38,973 nt of DNA, taken from positions 1 through 38,973 of the forward strand of contig CAMDDZ010000054.1 of the NCBI GenBank assembly GCA_945893145.1, in the 5' to 3' direction. The stretch's first letter is position 1; each line of letters starts with the position of its first letter. Below are positions 7,983-14,585 of the stretch, in pieces. Position numbers and translations under genes: made by a program. The notes beneath the pieces were generated by a model, which saw nothing but the letters and a program-made list of their open reading frames with translations, ran no database searches and was not told the DNA's origin. The DNA comes from Rhodoplanes serenus. Lineage in GTDB: Bacteria > Pseudomonadota > Alphaproteobacteria > Rhizobiales > Xanthobacteraceae.

Positions 7983-8008
7983 AACGCACCGGGCCCTCAA
8001 AACGTTCC
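7983..8008 (-). promoter_or_regulatory. EcfG-type (general stress) promoter of ku-ligD
   Basis: On the minus strand the sequence is GGAAC (8008-8004), a 17-base spacer, then CGTT (7986-7983) continuing TC. This is a perfect consensus match ending 30 bases before the ku ATG. It lies in the gap shared with the divergent rhodopsin-transducer homologue. Confidence 0.8.
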
Positions 8009-8094
8009 CATCAACGGGCCACGAGTGCCCTCTATGGGGCGCAATTTTGCTGGGTTTTCCGGGTCCGCATTGAGGGTTCGATGTGAGGTTAGAT

Positions 8095-8463
8095 ATGGCG
8101 GAAATCGGCAAAACGATCTGGGCCATCGCGGAGGGCTATATCCCGGGCGGCAGCGCATTTACCGACCGGGCGCTGATGTCCCACGAGACCGCCTGCATCC
8201 TGAATGCGGGCGATCGCGACGCCCATGTCGACCTGACGGTGTTCTTCGCCGATCGCGAGCCGGTGCGCTATCGCTTCACTGTGGCGGCGCGGCGGACACG
8301 GCATGTGCGGTTCGACGACCTCACCGATCCGCCGGTGCCGCGCGACACCGATTACGCTTCTGTGTTCGTCTCTGATGTGCCGATCGTGGTGCAGCATACG
8401 CGGCTCGACTCGCGCAAGGCCGAGATCGCGCTGATGACGACGGTGGCCTATTCGGAAGGCTGA
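8095..8463 (+). CDS. Sensory rhodopsin transducer (ASRT) family protein
   Basis: This 122-residue soluble protein closely resembles the Anabaena sensory rhodopsin transducer: IWAIAEGYIPGG, then SHETACILNAGDRDAHVDLT, ARRTRHVRFDDL, and near the end VPIVVQHTRLDSRKAE. The family forms beta-sandwich tetramers; the Anabaena member interacts with a microbial rhodopsin and can bind DNA. Related proteins occur widely in bacteria without any rhodopsin and were proposed to bind small ligands such as sugars. No rhodopsin or retinal-synthesis gene lies in the window. I prefer the ATG at 8095, with GAGG six bases upstream, to a GTG at 8083. It is divergent from the ku-ligD operon, and no clear promoter is visible in front of it. 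The family call is strong, the function unknown. Confidence 0.88.
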   Translation: MAEIGKTIWAIAEGYIPGGSAFTDRALMSHETACILNAGDRDAHVDLTVFFADREPVRYRFTVAARRTRHVRFDDLTDPPVPRDTDYASVFVSDVPIVVQHTRLDSRKAEIALMTTVAYSEG

Positions 8464-8477
8464 GTGTCGTTAAAACC

Positions 8478-10013
8478 CTATGGCGCGCGCTGATAGAAGT
8501 CCTTCACGGCGGCCGTGAATGTGCGGCGGGCGTCCGCATCGAAATAAAACATGTGGCCGCCGCGATAGAGCTTGAGCTGCACGCGCGAGGGATCGCCCAT
8601 CGGCGGCAATTCGTCGAGCACGTAGCGGCTCACGCCATAAGGCGTCACCATATCGCTGCGGCCGTGCGCCACCATCAGCCGGAACGTCGGACCGAGCGCC
8701 AACAGGTTGCGCAGGTCATCGCTGGCGCCCGGCGGCTGGCGGCGGCTGCCCCAATCCCAATGGCTGCTGACCTCGCCGGCCAACAGGACGTAGGTGATGT
8801 CGGTTTTGAAGCCGAGCTCGTCGCGCGCATAGCCCACGAAGGCGCCGGACAACGCGCGCGTATAACCATCGAGGATCGGATCGGCGCCGCGGCGGCCTTC
8901 GCTCTCGGGAAACGGGTCGGGGACGCCAAAGCTGGCGTCATAGAGGCTGGTCAGCTGTCCGGTTTCGCGCAGGTGGTTGAGATAGGCGCCGCGCACATAG
9001 CCTCGCGTTTTGGCGACAATTTCGACCGGAAGCCCGGTCATCTGCGCGATGCGGCCGTAGAACGCCTTTGCCTTGTCGCCGGTTGGTGTCGGGCCCGCGA
9101 GCGTCGTCAGATAGTCGGTGAGCGCGAAACGCTCGGCCTCGGCCATCGCTTGCGGCGTAAATTTCTTGGTGCGTTCGAGCTCGGTCGCGACCAGCGAGGG
9201 GAAATGCAGCGCTGCACCGAGTGCGTGGCGCGTGCCGTCCCATTGGAACGAAGCTTCGAGCAGGGGCGAGACCATGACGATGCCTGTCGTCGCGATCCCT
9301 TGGCCGCCCAGCAAGGCGCTCGCCACCTTGGCGGCGCGGAAGCCGCCATAGCTCTCGCCCAGCAGGTATTTCGGCGATGCCGAGCGGCTGTTCTTGGCGG
9401 TGTAGAGCGCGATCACCTTGGCGAGCACCTCGGCGTCGCGCTGGACACCCCAGAACGCGCTACCGCCGTCGGATTTCGCCGGCCGGCTCCAGCCGGTGCC
9501 GACCGGATCGATCAGCACCAGGTCGGTGAAGGCCAGCCAGGTGTCCGGATTGTCGCGGAGCTTCGCGGCTGCGCCGTCGCGGCCATCGGGCCCAAAATCG
9601 ACGATGCGCGGTCCGACGATGCCGAGATGCAGATAAGTGGACGCAGCGCCGGGGCCGCCGTTGAATACGAAGGTGATCGGCCGGCGTCCGGCTTCGGCGC
9701 CCTTCAGTACGTAGGCGGTGTAAAACACCGCGGCGCTGCGTTCGCCGCTCTGGTCGTAGAGCGAGAGCGTGCCGGCGGTGGCCGTATAGGCGAGGTTCCG
9801 CCCACCGATATTGATTTCCTTTTCGCTCATCGCGTCAGCCGGGAGCAGGCGCAGCACGCCCGTCGTATTGGCGGGCTGTTCGGTGCGTTGCTGGCGCTCC
9901 GGCTGGGGCTGGTCCCGCCGCGACGGCCGCTCTTGCGCGACGAGTGCGGGAGCGATTGTGAGCAGCGCAACCAGCGTCAGCAGGGCGGGGCGAAGCATGG
10001 CGGTCATCGTCAT
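8478..10013 (-). CDS. Serine carboxypeptidase-like peptidase, family S10
   Basis: This 511-residue exported hydrolase has an N-terminal signal peptide (MTMTAMLRPALLTLVALLTIAPALVAQ) and a Pro/Gln/Arg-rich linker. The alpha/beta-hydrolase core has an oxyanion motif FVFNGGPGAAS (115-125), IDPVGTGWS, the nucleophile Ser221 in LLGESYGGF, Asp454 in HGRSDMVTP, and His487 in YRGGHMFYF, which is a complete S10 triad. S10 enzymes remove C-terminal residues at acidic pH; bacterial members are periplasmic or secreted and poorly studied. The start overlaps the stop of the upstream DUF6494 gene as ATGA, so the two are translationally coupled. No neighbouring gene reveals the substrate. Confidence 0.93.
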   Translation of the reverse strand: MTMTAMLRPALLTLVALLTIAPALVAQERPSRRDQPQPERQQRTEQPANTTGVLRLLPADAMSEKEINIGGRNLAYTATAGTLSLYDQSGERSAAVFYTAYVLKGAEAGRRPITFVFNGGPGAASTYLHLGIVGPRIVDFGPDGRDGAAAKLRDNPDTWLAFTDLVLIDPVGTGWSRPAKSDGGSAFWGVQRDAEVLAKVIALYTAKNSRSASPKYLLGESYGGFRAAKVASALLGGQGIATTGIVMVSPLLEASFQWDGTRHALGAALHFPSLVATELERTKKFTPQAMAEAERFALTDYLTTLAGPTPTGDKAKAFYGRIAQMTGLPVEIVAKTRGYVRGAYLNHLRETGQLTSLYDASFGVPDPFPESEGRRGADPILDGYTRALSGAFVGYARDELGFKTDITYVLLAGEVSSHWDWGSRRQPPGASDDLRNLLALGPTFRLMVAHGRSDMVTPYGVSRYVLDELPPMGDPSRVQLKLYRGGHMFYFDADARRTFTAAVKDFYQRAP

Positions 10014-10216
10014 GCGAGCTCGATCGTGCTGTCGATCACGTGCGTGAGGCTCACGCCGCCGACCGTCAGCGTCATTTTGGCGGGCAGCTTTTCCGTGCCC
10101 TTGATCCGGCCATCGGCCAGCGCCGCGCGCACGGCCTTCTCGATTTCACGTTGGGAGGTGACGCCGACAGTCTTCAAGAACTGGCGGATGCTGCCGTTGA
10201 GCACGTCTTCGTTCAT
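10010..10216 (-). CDS. DUF6494 family small protein
   Basis: This 68-residue protein (MNEDVLNGSIRQFLKTVGVT, then SQREIEKAVRAAL) matches what I know of the DUF6494 family, which has no assigned function. The central part looks helical; the C-terminal half (KMTLTVGGVSLTHVIDSTIEL) looks like beta-strands. The ATG at 10216 is chosen because a GGGAG ribosome site lies eight bases upstream and the longer frame has no conserved features. Its stop overlaps the start of the S10 peptidase by four bases. A degenerate EcfG-like element (GGAAT-N16-CGTT) at 10264-10288 is too weak to call. Confidence 0.8.
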   Translation of the reverse strand: MNEDVLNGSIRQFLKTVGVTSQREIEKAVRAALADGRIKGTEKLPAKMTLTVGGVSLTHVIDSTIELA

Positions 10217-10351
10217 TGCCGTCTCCCTGGCTTCGGCCGTCGCCGAGCGTTTCTGCATATAAGAACGCCGCTTTGGCGCCGCCATTCCTCGTAACGGCCG
10301 AAAGATGCGATTATTGGCTTTCCGGAGCCGGGGCGGGACAGACAGCGCGGC

Positions 10352-11257
10352 TTAATGCTTGTCCTTGGTGGCGGCGTTGATCGCCTTGAGCATCTCGGCG
10401 CGGCCCTGCTTGAGCGAGGTGCGCACGGCGGGCTCCTTGCCGATGCCGCCCATCTGGCGCTGGCGTGATGACGTGGCGGTTGCCATCAGCGGGTCGATGC
10501 CAAGCTCGCGCAAGGTCTCGGCGACCTGATCCATCTCGTCGGCGCGGCGCACGCCGTGGCTCGCCATCCGCTCGAGGTTGTATTCGATCACCTTGTTCCA
10601 ATCGAGCGTCGGATAGTTGTTCTTCAGCGAGGCCGCGACCTCGTCGACAATGCCGGCCCGCGCGGCGGCGAGGAAGCACTCGGCGGTGAGCCCCTCGATG
10701 CCTTTGATCATCACGCTGCGGATCATCTTCAGGCCTGCGGCCGCGCCGACCTCATCGCCCGCGATCACGCCGCGCATTTCGAGTTCGTCGATCAGGAGCG
10801 GCATGACCGACTTGGCGTGCGGGCCCGCGAGCAGCAGCGGCGTCTGGTGACGGGCCGGATGGATCGGCGCCAGAATCGCGACATCGACATAGCGCGCGGC
10901 GCCTTCGAGCAGCTTTGCGGTTTCCTGCTTGCGTCCCGGCGACACCGAGTTGATGTCGAGGAAATACGGATTGCCGGAGAGATGCGGTGCGACCGAGCGG
11001 GCGGCTTCGAGGCTCGACGCTGCGGTGACCGCGGAGACGATCACGTCGCTGCCGCGCACCGCATCCTCGGCCGAGGCTGCGACGCGCGCGCCCATCTGTT
11101 CGCCGGCCTGCCGCAGCCGCGCGCCGTCGGCTTGCGGAAACAGAATGTCCCAGGCCGCGACGCTTTCGATACCGGCCTGCCGCAGCCCGGCCGCGATCGC
11201 CTGTCCGGCTTCGCCGAAGCCGATGAAGCACAGGCGCGGGGTGTTGCGGCGGTCCAT
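10352..11257 (-). CDS. NAD(P)-dependent beta-hydroxyacid dehydrogenase-like protein with DUF1932 domain
   Basis: This 301-residue protein has an N-terminal Rossmann fold with the dinucleotide motif GFGEAG (13-18) in LCFIGFGEAGQAIAAGL. A central SVSPGRKQETAKLL segment resembles the substrate-loop region of 3-hydroxyisobutyrate dehydrogenases. The C-terminal helical DUF1932 domain begins around GAAAGLKMIRSVMIKGIEGL, with the conserved Lys in the position of the family's catalytic lysine. The likely reaction is NAD(P)-linked oxidation or reduction of a small hydroxyacid; the substrate is unknown. It is a single gene, divergent from the urt operon across a 312-base gap. Confidence 0.88.
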   Translation of the reverse strand: MDRRNTPRLCFIGFGEAGQAIAAGLRQAGIESVAAWDILFPQADGARLRQAGEQMGARVAASAEDAVRGSDVIVSAVTAASSLEAARSVAPHLSGNPYFLDINSVSPGRKQETAKLLEGAARYVDVAILAPIHPARHQTPLLLAGPHAKSVMPLLIDELEMRGVIAGDEVGAAAGLKMIRSVMIKGIEGLTAECFLAAARAGIVDEVAASLKNNYPTLDWNKVIEYNLERMASHGVRRADEMDQVAETLRELGIDPLMATATSSRQRQMGGIGKEPAVRTSLKQGRAEMLKAINAATKDKH

Positions 11258-11355
11258 GGCGGGAATCCTCGGCTAATTTCGCGGCAGCATAGCAATGGCG
11301 CGGCGATTGGAAACCACGCTGGAAGGCCCCTATGGCCGTGCTTTCCCATAACGCC

Positions 11356-11425
11356 TGTGCTTGGCTGGTGCTTGCCTTGGGTGCGCTCAGCCTATTTTTT
11401 AGGCAAATCGAGGTGCCTGCGTGTT
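11356..11425 (+). promoter_or_regulatory. Possible NtrC-binding region upstream of urtA
   Basis: Three GGTGC half-sites occur here (near 11367, 11380 and 11415). The segment 11356-11372 (TGTGC, six bases, GGTGC) has the 17-base layout of an NtrC site with a degraded left half, and 11369-11385 has TGC and GGTGC in the same spacing. The distance of about 80-140 bases from the sigma-54 promoter is typical of an enhancer. The individual sites are imperfect, so this is a proposal only. The rest of the 312-base gap (11258-11355, 11426-11493, 11509-11569) holds nothing else I can identify. Confidence 0.35.
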
Positions 11426-11493
11426 GGGCAAACAGATCAGGTCAGGCCCGCTAAATAACTGGTCGTTCAATGGCTTACCTCTCCCCTGTGGAT

Positions 11494-11508
11494 TGGCACG
11501 TTGCTTGC
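11494..11508 (+). promoter_or_regulatory. Sigma-54 (RpoN) promoter of the urt-ure operon
   Basis: TGGCACG-TTGC-TTGC matches the RpoN consensus TGGCACG-N4-TTGC(A/T), with GG and GC exactly ten bases apart. It lies 61 bases before the urtA ATG. Sigma-54 promoters need an activator, and NtrC is the expected one for urea transport and urease genes. Confidence 0.8.
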
Positions 11509-11569
11509 GAAACGAAGCCGTGCGGTCCTCAAGGGCCGCCAGACGCGCGTCAACGCAGAGGGACACTCA

Positions 11570-12883
11570 ATGCTTCAATCCATCCGTTCGGTCGCCGAGC
11601 GACCGATTGCTCGCCGTTGGCTTTTGGTCACCGGCCTTTCACTGGGCCTCATGGCGGCCATGCCTTCCGCCAAAGCTCAGGACACCATCAAAATCGGCAT
11701 CCTGCATTCGCTCTCCGGCACCATGGCGATCAGCGAGACCACGCTGAAAGACGTGATGCTCATGCTCATCGAGGAGCAGAACAAGAAGGGCGGCGTGCTT
11801 GGCAAGAAGCTCGAGGCGGTCGTCGTCGATCCGGCCTCGAACTGGCCGCTGTTCGCCGAGAAGGCGCGTGAGTTGATCACCAAAGACAAGGTGTCGGTGG
11901 TGTTCGGCTGCTGGACTTCGGTGTCGCGCAAGTCCGTGCTGCCGGTGTTCAAGGAGCTCAACTCGATCCTGTTCTATCCGGTGCAGTACGAGGGCGAGGA
12001 GAGCGAGCGTAACGTGTTCTACACCGGCGCCGCGCCGAACCAGCAGGCGATCCCGGCCGTCGACTATTTGATGAAGGACGAGAAGGTGCAGCGCTGGGTT
12101 CTGGCCGGCACCGACTACGTCTATCCGCGCACCACCAACAAGATCCTTGAAGCCTATCTGAAGGCGAAGGGCGTGAAGCCCGAGGACATCATGATCAACT
12201 ACACGCCGTTCGGGCACTCCGACTGGCAGACGATCGTGGCCGACATCAAGAAGTTCGGCTCGGCCGGCAAGAAGACCGCGGTGGTTTCGACCATCAACGG
12301 TGATGCCAACGTGCCGTTCTACAAGGAGCTGGGTAACCAGGGCGTCAAGGCCAAGGACATCCCGGTGGTGGCGTTCTCGGTGGGTGAAGAAGAGCTCGCC
12401 GGCATCGACACCAAACCGTTGCTCGGCCATCTCGCCGCCTGGAACTACTTCGAGTCGATCAAGAACCCGGCCAACGCCGACTTCATCTCCAAGTGGAAGG
12501 CGTTCACCAAGAACCCGAAGCGCGTGACCAACGATCCGATGGAAGCGCACGTGATCGGCTTCGCCATGTGGGTGAAGGCGGTCGAGAAGGCCAAGTCCTT
12601 CGATCCGGATAAGGTGATCGCGGCTCTGCCTGGCATCGAGGCGCCGAACCTGACCGGCGGCGTGTCGAAGATGCTGCCGAACCACCACATTACCAAGCCG
12701 GTGTTCATCGGCGAGGTGAGGGCGGACGGCCAGTTCGACGTGGTGTGGAAGACCCCTGGCCTGGTCCCCGGCGACGCCTGGTCGAAGGAGCTCGACGGCT
12801 CCAAGGACCTGATCGGCGACTGGGTTACGCTCAAGTGCGGCAACTACAACACCAAGACCAAGAAGTGCATGAGCGGCACATGA
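11570..12883 (+). CDS. urtA: Urea ABC transporter, periplasmic urea-binding protein
   Basis: This 437-residue protein has a signal peptide ending at PSAKAQ. The mature start DTIKIGILHSLSGTMAISET is diagnostic for UrtA, as are VFGCWTSVSRKSVLPVFKE, LFYPVQYEGEE and the C-terminal LKCGNYNTKTKK. It captures urea in the periplasm with high affinity for UrtBCDE. The ATG at 11570 is chosen because AGAGGG lies just upstream and the signal peptide starts there; the frame is open farther upstream but overlaps the sigma-54 promoter. It is the first gene of a long operon reaching ureC and is followed by a very stable hairpin before urtB. Confidence 0.97.
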   Translation: MLQSIRSVAERPIARRWLLVTGLSLGLMAAMPSAKAQDTIKIGILHSLSGTMAISETTLKDVMLMLIEEQNKKGGVLGKKLEAVVVDPASNWPLFAEKARELITKDKVSVVFGCWTSVSRKSVLPVFKELNSILFYPVQYEGEESERNVFYTGAAPNQQAIPAVDYLMKDEKVQRWVLAGTDYVYPRTTNKILEAYLKAKGVKPEDIMINYTPFGHSDWQTIVADIKKFGSAGKKTAVVSTINGDANVPFYKELGNQGVKAKDIPVVAFSVGEEELAGIDTKPLLGHLAAWNYFESIKNPANADFISKWKAFTKNPKRVTNDPMEAHVIGFAMWVKAVEKAKSFDPDKVIAALPGIEAPNLTGGVSKMLPNHHITKPVFIGEVRADGQFDVVWKTPGLVPGDAWSKELDGSKDLIGDWVTLKCGNYNTKTKKCMSGT

Positions 12884-12921
12884 CGCGGGCGTGCCGTCTG
12901 GTATAGCCTTTGCAAACTCGG

Positions 12922-12945
12922 GAGGCGGCGGGCGACCGCCGCCTC
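12922..12945 (+). other. Stable GC-rich hairpin between urtA and urtB
   Basis: GAGGCGGCGG pairs perfectly with CCGCCGCCTC around a GCGA tetraloop (GNRA type, extra stable). No U-tract follows, so it is unlikely to be a simple terminator. After a binding-protein gene such a hairpin commonly protects the upstream mRNA or attenuates read-through, raising UrtA relative to the permeases. Confidence 0.7.
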
Positions 12946-12971
12946 TCCAATAAGCCGCCGGGAAATCCGCG

Positions 12972-14585
12972 ATGCGCTTCCTTCGAGATCGCTTCGTTGC
13001 GTTATTACTGGCGGCGCTGATCGCGGCCGTGGCTGCTCCGGCCGCGCAAGCCGCGAGCCTCGCCGAGGCGCTTACGAAATTTACCACCGACGAATTCAGC
13101 GACACCGCCGAGGCCATTGCGGATGTGGCGGGCAGCGGCGACGCCCGCGCCACAACCATCATCGAGGCGCTGCAGGATGGCCGGCTGCTCTACAACGGCG
13201 AACAGAAGACCGTTTTCTACAAGGACAAATCCGGCAAGTTGATCGACGCTGCGACTGGCCAGGCCGTCGCGGGCGATCCGCCGGCCAATCTCGCGGCGGT
13301 TCGCATCAATAACCGGATTCGCCGTTCGATTGATGCGGCGCTCGGTGAACTCACGCTGCGCGCGCCGGACCCGGCCAAACGCTTCGATGCGGCGCAGGCC
13401 GTGTTCAAGTCGCGCGACGCCAATGCGCTGGAGTCGCTTGACGCCGCCATCGCCAAAGAGACCGATCTTCGCGTCAAAAAGGCATTTGCCGAGGCGCGCG
13501 CCGCCATCGTGCTCTACCAGGCGGAGACATCGGAGGCCGACAAGCTCGACGCTGTCGCGGTGGTCCGCGCCCGCGGCGACCAGGATGCGCTCCAACTGCT
13601 GGGCGGATTGCCGAACGAGACCCCGGCCTCGGTGCGGACAGCGGCGCGCGATGCGGTTGCCGCGATGCAGAGCCAGCAGGCGATGTGGTCGACCGTGCAG
13701 AACGTTTGGTACGGGCTGTCGCTCGGCTCGGTGCTGCTGCTCGCTGCTATCGGGCTTGCCATCACGTTCGGTGTGATGGGCGTCATCAACATGGCGCACG
13801 GCGAGATGGTGATGCTCGGCGCCTACGTCACCTTCGCGGTGCAGGAGCTGATCCGCACCAACAATCCGGGGTTGTTCGACTATTCGCTGTTCATCGCGGT
13901 GCCGCTCGCCTTCGTGGTGACGGGCTTGGTAGGCATCCTGATCGAGCAGGGCATCATCCGCTTTCTTTACGGGAGGCCGCTGGAAACGCTGTTGGCGACC
14001 TGGGGCCTCTCGCTGGTCCTGCAACAGGCGGTGCGCACCGCATTCGGGCCGACCAACAAGGAGGTCGGCGCGCCGTCATGGATGAGCGGCGCGTTCAACA
14101 TCGGCCAGATCAACGTCACCTACGGACGGCTTTGGATCATCGTCTTCACGCTCGCGGTGTTCGCAGCCTTGCTGGCTCTGTTGCGGTTCACGCGGCTCGG
14201 TCTTGAGATGCGGGCGGTGACGCAGAACCGCTCCATGGCGGCCTCCATGGGTATCCGCACCGCGCGCGTCGATGCGCTGACGTTCGGGCTTGGCTCCGGC
14301 ATCGCCGGAATCGCCGGCGTGGCGCTCTCGCAGATCGACAACGTCAGTCCCAACTTGGGCCAGAGCTACATCATCGACAGCTTCCTGGTCGTGGTGTTCG
14401 GCGGTGTCGGCAATCTGTGGGGCACGCTGGTCGGCGCCTTCACGCTCGGCATCGCCAACAAGTTCCTTGAGCCGTTTGCCGGCGCCGTGCTGGGCAAGAT
14501 CGCCATCCTGGTGCTGATCATCCTGTTCATTCAGAAACGCCCGCGCGGCCTGTTCGCGCTCAAGGGCCGAGCCGTCGAAGCATGA
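12972..14585 (+). CDS. urtB: Urea ABC transporter permease UrtB
   Basis: This 537-residue protein belongs to the LivH-type permease family. As in other UrtB proteins the N-terminal signal peptide (ends PAAQAAS) is followed by a periplasmic domain of roughly 210 residues that ordinary LivH lacks, including LLYNGEQKTVFYKDKSGK. The membrane part (about 238-530) has typical segments GLAITFGVMGVINMAHGEMVM, LFIAVPLAFVVTGLVGILIE and VFGGVGNLWGTLVGAFTLGI. It forms the transmembrane channel with UrtC. The stop overlaps the urtC start (ATGATG), implying coupled translation. Confidence 0.96.
   Translation: MRFLRDRFVALLLAALIAAVAAPAAQAASLAEALTKFTTDEFSDTAEAIADVAGSGDARATTIIEALQDGRLLYNGEQKTVFYKDKSGKLIDAATGQAVAGDPPANLAAVRINNRIRRSIDAALGELTLRAPDPAKRFDAAQAVFKSRDANALESLDAAIAKETDLRVKKAFAEARAAIVLYQAETSEADKLDAVAVVRARGDQDALQLLGGLPNETPASVRTAARDAVAAMQSQQAMWSTVQNVWYGLSLGSVLLLAAIGLAITFGVMGVINMAHGEMVMLGAYVTFAVQELIRTNNPGLFDYSLFIAVPLAFVVTGLVGILIEQGIIRFLYGRPLETLLATWGLSLVLQQAVRTAFGPTNKEVGAPSWMSGAFNIGQINVTYGRLWIIVFTLAVFAALLALLRFTRLGLEMRAVTQNRSMAASMGIRTARVDALTFGLGSGIAGIAGVALSQIDNVSPNLGQSYIIDSFLVVVFGGVGNLWGTLVGAFTLGIANKFLEPFAGAVLGKIAILVLIILFIQKRPRGLFALKGRAVEA

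Noticed and set aside
8553..10262. 569-codon open frame on the plus strand opposite the S10 peptidase
   Set aside because: It is an antisense shadow in GC-rich DNA: no domain, Arg/Ala/Gly-rich composition, and the opposite strand has a complete enzyme with its catalytic triad. The same applies to the long frames opposite eutA (1782-2846), urtA (11639-13162), urtB (13005-14024) and ureC.
10264..10288. GGAAT-N16-CGTT upstream of DUF6494 as a further EcfG promoter
   Set aside because: The invariant C of GGAAC is missing and the distance to the start (about 48 bases) is longer than in the clear cases.
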